64,000 nucleotides of DNA from Jaapia argillacea MUCL 33604 (taxonomy: Eukaryota > Basidiomycota > Agaricomycetes > Jaapiales > Jaapiaceae): NCBI GenBank assembly GCA_000697665.1, contig KL197709.1, positions 2,851,599 through 2,915,598 on the forward strand, given 5' to 3'. Both the position numbers and the translations under genes were made by a program. This document shows, piece after piece, positions 31,927 to 42,427 of this stretch. The notes beneath the pieces are model-generated. The model saw nothing but the letters and a program-made list of their open reading frames with translations. It had not been told where the DNA came from and searched no databases. Position 1 is the first letter of the stretch, and each line of letters begins with the position of its first letter.

Positions 31927-34384
31927 TGGCCTCCCCCTTTGCGAATAGACTTCATGTCAGCGAATCGCCACTCATGTTGGCTCCGTCCACCCACCCATGG
32001 TAATGGTGGAAGCCTGAGAAGTATGCCAACGTTGTTGAATATCTAGGAGCAATGATTGCTATCAGCCAACAAAGCCTCGAAGCGCGATTAGAGGCGTGGA
32101 GAACACGGCGACGCGATGTGACCTTGGTCATCTGAACTGTGACTTGCGTGACGCCTTTGTGCTTTACACCGGCATCATCCCTTTATTGTCGCTTTGCTTT
32201 ATAATGGTCCCTTTCATTGTACATCTGTGCAGGACGCTCAGGTCTTTACCACCATCTCAAGACTCAGGGCTTCACCACTCTCCCAAGCCATCATCTCCAC
32301 CGATATCTCAGAACATATCCTTTTCATCGCCATGATTCCTTGGCATATACAGGTCAGAACCCACATCCCACATCCATGATTTAAGCTCACCAGACCGTGT
32401 TCCGTGGATTTGACATTCAGGCACGCATCACTTCTGCGCGCAGAGGATCGCCTGAAAGCTTGATGTACTTGGCCGGCTACCTGTCAGAGGAGCAGACCCC
32501 GGAACGGGCGTTGGCCGTGCTGCCTTCCTTCTTTCACGCCATCAAGGCAAACCCCCCGCCAGGGCCACGCGGTCCGAAGCCCAACCAAATCACGCTTGAC
32601 GTAGTGAACGCAGTGATGCGAGGACTTCTCTCTGCATCTGGATGTCTGCAGCAGAGCGAGGCGGTCGTGCGACGATACGCGGATGGATGGCAGTACGTTT
32701 GGCCCTGGGTCGTTTTCTTGGCCGAAGAATATCTATTGGGAACGGACGTGCAGGATCAAAGCAATGGCCTTAGATCGTACTCTGCGATTTTCTGCGTGCT
32801 TATCGTCGAGAGATATTGCTCAGAACCTGCCATCCGAGTGCTCGCTGTTTCATCTCCCCTCATCCTCAACTGCATCTGCCGTTTATGGATCCGCCAGGCC
32901 GAAGATCCATCTTTGTCGTCCTTGGAACTGGAGGGCATAGACGGCCAGGAACCTATTCTATATCCGAGCTGTTCCCGAGCTCTCAACGGCTTAATGAAGG
33001 GGGATCTTTCTGCCGTTATGGCCGAGCTACGCAAACATCTCGATGAAGCGAAGTTGGCTTCCACAGCAGTCGCGCACCTGGATCGCCAACCCCCTCATCC
33101 AGAATCACTCGAAAATATTCAATCCGACTTGAAACTGTTCGACGCACTCGTTGGTATTCCACAGTTGCGATCTGTTATCTTTGATGAAGCCAAAGGTCTC
33201 ATCGGGATAGCGCAAACTTTAGTAACCGCCATGTCCATCCCGTTGTCCTAGCACCCAGACCTTATCCAAGACATCAGCTATTGCTTCGGTGCATGCTCTG
33301 GGCTCCTTGCCAAGGGCATGCAATCTGGGATCGGATTTGGTCTGGTGCGGCAGGCCCTCGAAGCAGGGTGCTTGGAAGGTCTTATCAGCTCTCAAGGATG
33401 GGCAGTTCTAAGGGAGGAAGAATTCTACGTTCACGATGCGCATATCAAGATCCTCCAAGTCATTCTTCCGAGCTACCTCGTGTTTCGCTCCCTTCTCCCT
33501 ATCATTTCCCGCTCTATAAGGAGGATTGGTGCGTCGGGGGTTGAAGATCTGATGAGGCCAGACCACCCGTTATATGCAGCTTGGAGAACGTTCAAGGAGC
33601 TATTCTCCCAGCGAATGGCTATCATGCGGTTGAAGGACGACGACCTCATGGATGGTGTTTGGCATGGTGGGCTTGGCGAAAAGTCGTGTCACAACGTAAT
33701 GGTAATCTCCTTAGCTTTTCTCAATAACTATTATTCACTCCCTTTCACCCTCAGTGTAACAGGGATGGTGAAAAGATGAGTCTTTTCAAGTGCAGCGCGT
33801 GTCTTGAGGTCAGCTACTGCAGCAAAACATGCCAGAAGCAAGACTGGAAACAGGGCCAGCACAAAGCGCAGTGCTCCGAGTTAAGTAAGGGTGGTGCTCG
33901 TTCCATGGGGCTTGGCAGTGGCGTTGATACCTATCTTCCAGAGTCCCGCGCTTTTGGATTGAGCAAGGCGGACCATAGTTTTGTCGTACAGGTTGCCATG
34001 CACGATCTCCGCAGACAGCGACACCAAGTTATAGAGAACAAAAATACCCTGTTCCCGGAGGTGCCTTTCACATCACTGGCCTTCCATTGCGACTATCGTC
34101 AGCAACCTATGTTGGTTGGTGTTCGCCACATCTCATCCTATCAGAAAGGCGAACCCGAACTCGAGAGGAAGTTCGCCGGGGAGGACAAGCCCAGTGGACA
34201 GATGAGTGAGGATGAACCCGACACCTTCCAAGTCCCCGCCGTGATCATTATTCCCTGGGGTAGGCGACACGTCACTCTACCTGCCATTTTCTGGACAGAT
34301 ATCCTGGATTGCGACTACGTTGGCTCTGACGACGACGAGTTTGACTACGACAGCGATGAAGAAGCTGACGGGTGGAGTGACTGA
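31927..34384 (+). CDS. MYND zinc-finger protein
   Basis: A multi-exon gene. A candidate ATG at 31927 (MASPFANRLHVSESPLMLAP) leads into poorly resolved 5' exons; EKYANVVEYLGAMIAISQQS looks coding. From 32397 a long helical region runs FRGFDIQARITSARRGSPES, EEQTPERALAVLPSFFHAIK, and so on. At 33249-33251 an in-frame TAG interrupts a frame that otherwise continues with HPDLIQDISYCFGAC. The MYND finger is assembled over one intron: CHNVM|CNRDGEKMSLFK, CSACLEVSYCSKTC, QKQDWKQGQHKAQC, with all zinc ligands. An acidic tail (SDDDEFDYDSDEEADGWSD) ends it. MYND fingers bind proline-rich peptides, often in chromatin regulators. The exact role is unknown. The 5' structure is uncertain. Confidence 0.75.
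33222..33251 (+). other. 30-nt in-frame insert: tiny intron or premature TAG
   Basis: The segment begins GTAACC and ends CCTAG, is 30 nt long and in phase 0. Treated as an intron it joins AQTL to HPDL and removes the only stop. If it is not an intron, the single TAG (one change from CAG) ends the protein before its MYND finger. Thirty nt is shorter than the 50-65 nt introns of neighbouring genes. Confidence 0.5.
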
Positions 34385-34724
34385 ATTGCGAGGCGCCATT
34401 GGATGGCTAAGGAACGACGTTGTCTCGTAATCCGCTTACTTACATACCCGTACTTCTTTGCTTTTGGCGTACCATGTATCCCCTAATTCCCCCTTGAATT
34501 GATAAAATTTGACCGGCAACTCCAGGATTCGATTGCATGATGGACGGGTGCTACGTAGCCCAATTTTCGGTGTCTCGCACCATGGAAAATACGACGAATT
34601 GGGAGCTTGAAGTGGGATGAATCCCCATAGAACAACACAATCGCAAAGGTGGTAGCTCAAAACACAAGGGGAAACGTCACAAAATATTACATGGCCGCTG
34701 CACTTGCAGGGAATGATCCTTGCA
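34385..34724. other. Convergent 3' region
   Basis: Between the stops of the MYND gene (plus) and the CBP80 gene (minus). No gene seen. Confidence 0.45.
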
Positions 34725-37700
34725 CTAGTCTTGCCCAGTGGCGACATTCCAAGTTCGCAAGAGCAGGGCAGCCGCAGGATCCGTAGTACCTTCAAACTTT
34801 ACCAGCGATACCGTGCCCAATGTAGTGGCGTAATTTCTCAAGTATGGCGCATACTTCACAGAATCCGTGGTCAGCATCTCGGAGCGTATGAAAATCAATA
34901 AGGACTTACCGCACGACAGAAGTGCCTATACCAACCCCAGGTCTCCCAAGCGTTCCATTCATCCTGGCCCCAATTCGCCCGATTGTGCCATTTCTTCTCT
35001 TGAACGACATCGCGAGAGGCAGGATTGGCGTGTCGATCTGATGCCAGCGGCGCGAGACAGTCAATAAAGCCAGTCAACGTACGCGAAAGAGCAGCCTTTT
35101 GCTCTCTGGTAAGACTGGCAAACGCCTTCAGAGCACTGGTCAGTGCTGGCGAATCCACTGTTGGGTCATCTGGGTGGAACATGAGAATCTGAAAGGCACC
35201 CAGGTTGAATCTGGTATACCTTGATTTGCATCCGCATCCACTTCCATGGAGGTGACGTCTGCCCCATCGCTAGCTCTAACCCTAGCCCGAGTATCGTCTT
35301 CTTCCTTCCTCAAAGCCGTGACTCTGCGTCGAGCAACGACCACTCGTCCATTCGCCTTGTCCAATGCCCCCTTCAACAGATCCCAATCGTGTGCGTTCAA
35401 ACTCAATGGGCCACTGCTGCTTCCACGTTCATTCCCGACTCCATAATTGAATGTCCAACCAACAACATCGGTTGGGTTGACAATCTGATACTGCATCAAT
35501 TTGTCGAAAACGATTGCGATCATCTGACGGTTGCGTTTCCAAAAGATTGAGCATGCCGTGAGGATGTCGAGGCGGGCTTCATCGCCTGGTGCGGCGAGGC
35601 TGCGGAGGAGAGGCAGGTATCGTTCAATAGCGTTGAGGAAGTGGGAGAAAGAGCGGGAGCCGATGTGGAGGAGAGACTGGACAGCTATAGAACGGATGAC
35701 GGAGTCAATGTTCACGTCCCCGTCGGAAGTTTCGGACAGGGTGTTTTTGATGGTGTCGAGGAGGGCTATGACATCCTCAGGTTTTGCACGTCCCCGCAGA
35801 AGGTTGAGTACACTCTGGGCTGAATCGTGATACGGGCGCACTAGGTAATCGGGATATCAACCATCTGGTTCAGCAGATTCAGATATCGAAAACTTACAAG
35901 GATCATCATACTCGTACTCCGGACCGGGAGCATGCTCGGGCATGACGTGAGCGTCTTCGGGCTGCATCTGTTCTGGAAGGGTCTTGAGGATGCGCTCAAA
36001 GTATGCCAGACGAATCTCAAACTCTACTGCCCGGCGCATGAACACTCGCTTTGGGTGCTTGATTGCCAGAGCTAGATCGGGAATCCTGGGAACGAGTTAA
36101 ACATCGAGTCCATGTTTCGTGGCTATGAAGACCCACCATTCCTTCCAGACCCACTGGAAACCGAAGTTACTCATGTGCATAGCGAACCACTCGGCGAATC
36201 TACGAGCAAGTTCAACGTCCAAACCGTCTGCAAGGGCGTTATACAGGCGCCGAATCGACTTTCCAACTGCCGGGCCGACTGTCGATGGAGATAGCTTGCA
36301 GATCTCGGTGATGAGGGCAACATAGTAGATAGTATTGTGCGCTGACTGGGGAAGGACCAACAGGGCTCCAAGGCAAATCTAGCTCGGACACTTGAGCCAA
36401 CAGAGTCCGTGAACTGATGGGTGAAGCTGACCTCGATGAGAGTACTCTCTAGTTGCCAATCCTTCCCAACAACAGGCTCAGGATGGCTTTCTGCAGGAGC
36501 ACCGGGTCTCGGCTTGAATGTCCCAGGTAAAGTCCACTTCGGAAATTCGAGTAACAACCTCGCACACTCCTTGCGGTTGACTTCGAAAATATCAACCATG
36601 TCAATTAGTGTCGAACGGACAGCATATCCAGCTGGTGAGGTTGGGTCAGGGGATACCTAGGAAAGCGTATTAGAACATGTACATAGGAAGCTCCAGTGTT
36701 AGAGACAAGGATGGAACACATACATCATTATCGAATAACCTGATGTAAAATTCTGGCCATTCTTCTCTCTTGATCTGGACGTCTTCGCCAGAGTCGGACG
36801 ACAAGCCATCGAGTTCGATCACTTCAGGGGGGACCAAAACAGACGGAAGGTCAAATAGGGTAATTCCAGGCGGCAGAGGTGCAAAGTCCAGATATGGTTG
36901 AGGATAGCTATTGGAACTTTCGGCAAAATCGGATGAATTCAGTGTTTTGAGAACAGCGAGAGCAGTTTCCATGAGCTGAGATGAGAAAGTCAAAAGTCTG
37001 TCAGAATATGAAAACCGGGGGAAATGCGGAGATCCTGACTTCATCCGCACTCTCAAGCGCGTGAGGTTGCGAGTGTAACCGGACCATGGGTTGAACGAGC
37101 CACTTGGAAGGAGCTGTCGTGTCAATATAGATTTGAATGGCACTGATGATGTCGATAACATTCGTGGCCGAGTCTTCCTTCAATACTTGGCCTGCCTGAA
37201 CTCGGAGAATTGGAATTTGACAAATAAGCGTGATACAAGGAAGACTCACAATCATCAGCCCTTCGGCTGCACACATTGCAGCCCTCTTCGCTCTACTTTG
37301 CGATACACCAAATTCGTCGAGGACAGCAATGAATGATTGGAGGAGGGACGCCATAGAATGTGCTGAGATGATCCTTGCGACTGTCAGGTGGGCAAAGAAA
37401 TGGATCTATACATAAACCACATGTATGAGCAAACTCAGACCCCGCAGATAGGACACCATACTCACACATAACCGCGTTTCTCTCCAGGCCAACTTGTCAA
37501 GGAAGGCTTGGAACCCTTTCCAAAAGTCCTCCAGGATTTGTTTACCAAGAGTAGGCCCATCGCTAGTTGATGCCTCCTTTTCAGCTTCGGGTTCGTGAAG
37601 GATGTGGAGCAGGGCGGTGTAATAGGGAATTTTGTACGGTTGTTCAGTCACCCTACAAGGGTTCTCGGTCGCTCAGTAGCATTCGAGACTTAGAGACTCA

Positions 37701-38043
37701 AGACGTACCCTATCCGGAAACCTTCTGAGGCAGCCGGTACATTGGTTGATCCTCCTTCTCGTATTTGGTTTGCTACACGAGAGAGCTCCTCGACAGGGTC
37801 CTGAATAACGAGGTCAGTAGTGACCTAGCGGTTGCAGTCATTGCTACCCACCACCTCTCCCAGCCTTAGAATGGCGGACCTGAGCTTCTGCTCTGGGGGC
37901 TCATACACTTCTTGACGGCGGTCATGACGGTCATAGTCATCTGCAAGTAATGTTGGAGGGAGAGCTCTCGGAATCGGTCATTGCACCTCACCTCGCTGCT
38001 GGCGTCTCCGACCGCCTCCACGATATGGACGTTCGTAACTCAT
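34725..38043 (-). CDS. NCBP1: Nuclear cap-binding protein subunit 1 (CBP80)
   Basis: A gene of about a dozen exons. Start MSYERPYRGGGRRRQQR (an Arg/Gly-rich N terminus), then DPVEELSRVANQIREGGSTN and VTEQPYKIPYYTALLHIL of the first MIF4G domain. Next come IHFFAHLTVARIIS, LAWRETRLC, and FGVSQSRAKRAAMCAAEGLM. Middle exons carry WTLPGTFKPRPGAPAE, EICKLSPSTVGPAVGKSIRR and FEIRLAYFERILKTLPEQM. Then YHDSAQSVLNLLRGRAKPED and FVFDKLMQYQIVNPTDVVGW-like segments, and KKWHNRANWGQDEWNAWETW near the end. It stops at TAG 34725-34727 after LLLRTWNVATGQD. With CBP20 it binds the m7G cap of nuclear RNAs and links capping to splicing, export and decay. Order and length fit the family. Exon ends are approximate. 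Confidence 0.93.
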
Positions 38044-38383
38044 TTGAGAAATTCTTGCAGTTTCGGTCAAGTCAGGTTCAATGAGTATGGTCTCTCGCAC
38101 TGACACTTTGAAAACCCAAGCGTCAAGTTGAAGTCCAACCCAAAAGTGCAACTGCATCCGAGCCCGCCAACATTTCCTAATTCAGCGTTTTCCCGACGTC
38201 CATATTTCCAGTTGGTCTCGACCCGATATCCTCACTCCTAGTTTTTGCTATTCCACAACACGGTCCAGGAGTCAGCGTGTCGACGAGCCATACCGTCTGG
38301 CGACGCTACCAAAAGCTTGGTGAGTCGAATGAGAATGTTGACTGCAGCCGGGGAATTTATTCTGGACTAGTTATGCGCAACAC
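38044..38383. promoter_or_regulatory. Divergent promoter region, CBP80 / mitochondrial-type protein
   Basis: About 340 bp between divergent starts. A second in-frame start for the plus-strand gene was not seen upstream. Nothing else recognised. Confidence 0.4.
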
Positions 38384-41300
38384 ATGCGATGCTTTTGGTC
38401 AACGACGGCCAATGTATTGCTGCATAGACCATCATTCTTCACACCTGCAGTCGCCTTTCGGAATGGCATTGGACCGCGAACGACGTTATCATACGCCCTT
38501 GGAGCAAACTCAGCGCCCCTCCACAGGTTTACCACCCCGTCCCGAACTCCGCCGTTTACACCAACGATATCTCCTGCACTGGGAGCCAGGGCCTACGGAG
38601 CAAAGGCCGCAAGGAAGGCTGAAAGGAAGGCTCCCAATGTTGCGAAGGCTACAGGGGCAGAGTCTCCAGTTCCAGAGGAGGACAACGACGTCAGCTTCGC
38701 CAGAGCCTGCGAAGCAAAGGCTGCAAAGAAGGCCGCAAAGAAGGCTGCGAAGGCTGCAAAAGCAGAGTCTCCAGTTCCAGAGGATGACAACGACCTCGGC
38801 TTCGCCACAGCGTCTCTGACGGATGCCCAGGTGTCCCGCGCCGCTGCTCAGGCTGTCCGCCTCTGCGTTGAGAACGGCGATATCAAAGACGCGCTCATCG
38901 TCGTCCACTCTCTCTATTTATCTAATTTCTCAGGCGAAGGCCTACCCACTCATATCCAAATCATACGATCACAAGAGGTCATCGATTTCAAGCGACCTAT
39001 TAATCCGCGCTTAGCTGCACACTGTTTGCTCCACGGTCTGATTCGGTCAGGGTTGTCGAAGAAGGCGGGAAAGGTTGCTGATTGGATGATGAAAGGGGCG
39101 TTGATGATTCCAATACGGACGCGAACCTTGGAGACGATATTAGACACACTCACATGGCGACCCCCACCATCTCCAGACGGGACCCGAGAGGGGCCCACGC
39201 GAAGACTGGAAGGGTGGCGCATGCCCATGGGACCAGAAGTTTTGGATTTAACGCCGAACATAGTCACCGACCCGAATACTCGACTCGCTCTACGGCTACT
39301 TCTCCAAGCTCGGACCAATGGCCAGCGACGTACCAAACGGATGTGGCAAAGGGTGATCAATGCCTGCCTCATCCAAGGGGAGATCATTGTCGCGTCGTTA
39401 CTCTTCGTCCTCCTGGTCAAGGATTGGCAGTTTCGACAAGCCGTTACAGCTAAAATCGCCCAACGCATTGCCGAGTCCCAAAATCAAGACAGCCTTGCTC
39501 TTGAGAGCTCTCCCGTCGACGATGGTAGAGCCCAGGTCGCTGTTACTCCAGATCATCTCAAGCCTCCATTTCCCATTCTATCCCTCTTCGGATCGATATT
39601 ACACGCCATCCATGCATCCTGGGATCCTGGCTCGACCTCTAGTCCTTCCATCCCCCCACATTTATCTGCCCAAGCCCTGACCAATCTCGCTCGCCTTGTG
39701 GACGAGGATCGCCTCCCATTTACGCGACTATCTTTCCTTATCCGCACCATTTACTCGATGCCGCAACAGGGGGATACCCAAGTGTGGATAAGGAGCAACG
39801 ATAACTCGGCTTCAGTGGATCCTTATGAGTATTTGCACCACGTTCTGATACGCCTCATTGGAAGGCTACCGAACTTGGACAAGTCCCGTAGATCCAAGTT
39901 CACGCGGTTTGGTCCCAATATGCTGCCACCCTTGGACCAAAAGTCTCATAACGCCCTCCTTCATTACGCTCTACGGCAACGCATGTCACAGTCCCTTGCG
40001 AACCAGGTCATAGATGAGATGAAGAGGCGAAGAATGCCGCCTGACATTTCCACTTTCAATATTATCCTACGCTCCGGAACAATCCTACGAAACAATGATA
40101 TCAGCGAATGGGCCATCGAGCAGTTGCGCAGGAAGAAGGAAAATGCTCTCCATGGTATTACGGTCGAACCACCCGAGGAGCATTTTGGTATCCGCCGGCC
40201 AGTCGTCATTGAAGAAACGCCTCAGACCTTGCCGACACCGTTCATAGCAAATCCAAACGCTAGATTCTATCAGGCTTTAAAAAGCCTAAAGTTGGAGTCT
40301 CTTAACTTGGAGTCTCTGGCGACGACACATCCATTACACGCCGACGTCGTCACCCTGACGAGCTACATTGCCTACCTAACTGCCACAGGCAAACCCGAGG
40401 TCATTGCGGATATCCTCTTCCATGTCCTTCCGGAGCTGCACATTATCGACCATCCATCTTGGGGCACCTTCACTGCCGAAGAGCGCAAGACTGTACGGAT
40501 TCTATCTCGCAGATCTTGCCTCACGCGAGCAGTTCTTTACGGGCCATATTTCTTCGCTTCTGTCCTGAATGCGTTGAATAAGTCGGGAAAGACGGGTTTG
40601 GCTGAGCGAGTATGGGTACTGGCGAAAGAGGCTGAGCGCGCCAGCTGGATTCCAGACTTTTGCCCTGGCACTCCCCCGTGGTGTTTACCTGTGGAAGCAT
40701 ATACTGCTATGTTACAGGTCTATGCACGCGAGGGTCGACGTGCCCTCCAGACTCGATCAGCTGGGCGGATATATTGGGGATCATCCGGGGATGACAAGAA
40801 CTGGTCACCGAGGTCCTCGGATAGCGTACGCGGATGGGCCTTCTACGTCCTCAGGAAAGAGAGGATTGCTTCGAAGCACTTGAGCCGTCCCGCTGCTGCC
40901 CGTAAAATGGGCCTGTTGTTGTACCGCTCCATGACCAAGGCTGGTCAGTCGGTGTATCAATCACTCGTGGAAGCAAGACGTCAGCATGAGAACCTCCGTT
41001 TTGGCGCCAAGATCAAGCTACCCCAGCCTGATGCTCGTTTCTTCAATGCAGCCCTCGCTTTGTTTGGTCGACAACATTACATGCATCAACGGGCATTTTG
41101 CCCCACCCGGGTGCGCTGGAGACGAAGGTTGCAAGATGCTCATAGCTGGTATGCTCAGATTGGCACTCTCAGTCGGCATTGGTCCAGCGAACTGCAGAGC
41201 ATAGCTGAAGATATCATAGCTGCTGGATATTCGGTCCCCTTTGGTTTCCGGTATATGTTTGTGGGTCGATGGGAACCAGGAACTCTAGGGGTGGCAGAGC

Positions 41301-41458
41301 GAAAGACTCTGGAACGACGACCCTACATATATCCCAATCCGCGCAGTCCACGCTTCCGTCCCCATTCTCTCCCTACCACCAAGTCCCGTGGCTTACCACT
41401 CGCCAGGAAAAGTAGATCTTGTCGCTCTCGTGATCCGCAAACTTGTAGCATTAGTTAA
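38384..41458 (+). CDS. Large PPR-like mitochondrial protein
   Basis: An uninterrupted frame of 1024 residues, exceptional in this intron-rich window. The N terminus (MRCFWSTTANVLLHRPSFFT, VAFRNGIGPRTTLSYALG) is Arg-rich with few acidic residues and fits a mitochondrial targeting sequence. A Lys/Ala-rich stretch with a 35-residue duplication follows. The remainder is helical, with scattered PPR-like patterns: NPRLAAHCLLHGLIRSGLSK, KRMWQRVINACLIQGEIIVA, DISTFNIILRSGTIL, YFFASVLNALNKSGKTGLAE, VEAYTAMLQVYAREGRRAL. Fungal PPR-like proteins commonly act in mitochondrial RNA processing or translation, which is the inferred role. Its stop lies 22 bp from the converging IF-3 stop. I could not name an orthologue. 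Confidence 0.8.
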   Translation: MRCFWSTTANVLLHRPSFFTPAVAFRNGIGPRTTLSYALGANSAPLHRFTTPSRTPPFTPTISPALGARAYGAKAARKAERKAPNVAKATGAESPVPEEDNDVSFARACEAKAAKKAAKKAAKAAKAESPVPEDDNDLGFATASLTDAQVSRAAAQAVRLCVENGDIKDALIVVHSLYLSNFSGEGLPTHIQIIRSQEVIDFKRPINPRLAAHCLLHGLIRSGLSKKAGKVADWMMKGALMIPIRTRTLETILDTLTWRPPPSPDGTREGPTRRLEGWRMPMGPEVLDLTPNIVTDPNTRLALRLLLQARTNGQRRTKRMWQRVINACLIQGEIIVASLLFVLLVKDWQFRQAVTAKIAQRIAESQNQDSLALESSPVDDGRAQVAVTPDHLKPPFPILSLFGSILHAIHASWDPGSTSSPSIPPHLSAQALTNLARLVDEDRLPFTRLSFLIRTIYSMPQQGDTQVWIRSNDNSASVDPYEYLHHVLIRLIGRLPNLDKSRRSKFTRFGPNMLPPLDQKSHNALLHYALRQRMSQSLANQVIDEMKRRRMPPDISTFNIILRSGTILRNNDISEWAIEQLRRKKENALHGITVEPPEEHFGIRRPVVIEETPQTLPTPFIANPNARFYQALKSLKLESLNLESLATTHPLHADVVTLTSYIAYLTATGKPEVIADILFHVLPELHIIDHPSWGTFTAEERKTVRILSRRSCLTRAVLYGPYFFASVLNALNKSGKTGLAERVWVLAKEAERASWIPDFCPGTPPWCLPVEAYTAMLQVYAREGRRALQTRSAGRIYWGSSGDDKNWSPRSSDSVRGWAFYVLRKERIASKHLSRPAAARKMGLLLYRSMTKAGQSVYQSLVEARRQHENLRFGAKIKLPQPDARFFNAALALFGRQHYMHQRAFCPTRVRWRRRLQDAHSWYAQIGTLSRHWSSELQSIAEDIIAAGYSVPFGFRYMFVGRWEPGTLGVAERKTLERRPYIYPNPRSPRFRPHSLPTTKSRGLPLARKSRSCRSRDPQTCSIS
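38661..38870 (+). repeat. 105-bp tandem duplication in the Lys/Ala-rich region
   Basis: AGTCTCCAGTTCCAGAGGA occurs at about 38661 and again 105 bp later at about 38766. The flanking sequence is similar too, so the protein repeats a 35-residue unit (AESPVPEEDNDVSFA then AESPVPEDDNDLGFA). The spacing keeps the reading frame. The right limit is approximate. Confidence 0.7.
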
Positions 41459-41480
41459 TGTAAAATCATTGCTAGGAATA

Positions 41481-42122
41481 TTATTGGCTATCTTTTGGAA
41501 GTTCCCCCTGAAGTCGGATTATAGTGGTGTGTTTCGACACTGCACGTTCCTTCCACTCTTTTCCGACGTCCTTCAAATCATCTACAACCTGGTTTGCACG
41601 CTGGACCATCTCCTCAGGAGTCGGCCACTTCTGGCCCTTCTTGGGTGCGAAGACCAGGTCAACACGATTTCCCCTCACCAACTCTTGTCGAACTTTTTTC
41701 AGCTTGTGGGCCATGTCTCCGGCTGCGACCCCCCATGTCATCTGCACCTCTTTCTGCTCTCTCGCCTTCGCCTTGAGCTCCTTCTGCTTCGCCTTCTGCT
41801 CCCTCCGCTTCTCGTTAGCCTCTTGTTTCGAGATAAGTTTCACAATAGGTTCTGGCGTTTCCGTGACGAGTTCGACAAAGTGGGTCGTTCGATCAATGGC
41901 GGCCAGGATGTTGGCGAGGGGTGCGAAAGGCTGGAGACCGCCTGTTTCCGGGTCAACTAGACGGACCATTCGATACTTGATGAATTTGTCGCGTGGCCGA
42001 CTCGGTGGGAGGTTGGAGGAGTGTCGTTGGAAGGCAAAAATGTTCGTCAAGGGGGCATAACATTGCTGAGGACGCAGCAACGGTGTAACAATGGTCTTCA
42101 AGACCGAAGTAGGCACTCGCAT
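41481..42122 (-). CDS. Mitochondrial translation initiation factor IF-3
   Basis: A frame of 213 residues from the ATG at 42122 (MRVPTSVLKTIVTPLLRPQQ, an Arg-containing targeting-type start). KFIKYRMVRLVDPETGGLQP is the N-terminal IF-3 signature (strand with LVD, then LANILAAID in place of the bacterial MxxxEAL-x-x-A). A charged linker helix (KQEANEKRREQKAKQKELKA) leads to the C-domain: KEVQMTWGVAAGDMAHKLKK, VRQELVRGNRVDLVFAPKK, PTPEEMVQRANQVVDDLKDV. Role: keeps the mitochondrial small ribosomal subunit free and proofreads initiation. A Met 14 codons upstream (42164) lies inside a likely 5' UTR intron, so the later start is preferred. Confidence 0.85.
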   Translation of the reverse strand: MRVPTSVLKTIVTPLLRPQQCYAPLTNIFAFQRHSSNLPPSRPRDKFIKYRMVRLVDPETGGLQPFAPLANILAAIDRTTHFVELVTETPEPIVKLISKQEANEKRREQKAKQKELKAKAREQKEVQMTWGVAAGDMAHKLKKVRQELVRGNRVDLVFAPKKGQKWPTPEEMVQRANQVVDDLKDVGKEWKERAVSKHTTIIRLQGELPKDSQ

Positions 42123-42427
42123 GGCTTTGGCTGTCGTTAATCGTAAGCTTTTGTACTCCAACAAGTTATTGGAATACTCACGTTGAGATCGCTCTGCTGC
42201 CTTGGTTGTCCAGACATTTCACAATTGATCGGTGCCACCTTTCAATCAAAGCGGTTGTTTGATTCACAAGCTCTAGCCACACAGAGTTACATAGTGACAA
42301 ACTTTCAGCCACCTCAGAACACAAGCGCGCTGCGAACCCGCGGATAAGTACTTACTGTGATAGCACTACTTCGGACTATAGTGCCAGTCACGACAGGGAG
42401 TTCAGAATGTAAAGCTCTAAAGGACCG
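42123..42427. promoter_or_regulatory. IF-3 leader with short intron and uORF
   Basis: On the minus strand an ATG at 42217 opens 12 codons (MSGQPRQQSDLN) before a consensus donor (GTGAGT). An acceptor follows at 42131, giving a 51-nt intron. The spliced frame then runs out of phase across the IF-3 ATG and stops after about ten more codons, so it would be an overlapping upstream ORF. The rest is the 3' end of the aminotransferase gene's neighbourhood. Confidence 0.45.
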
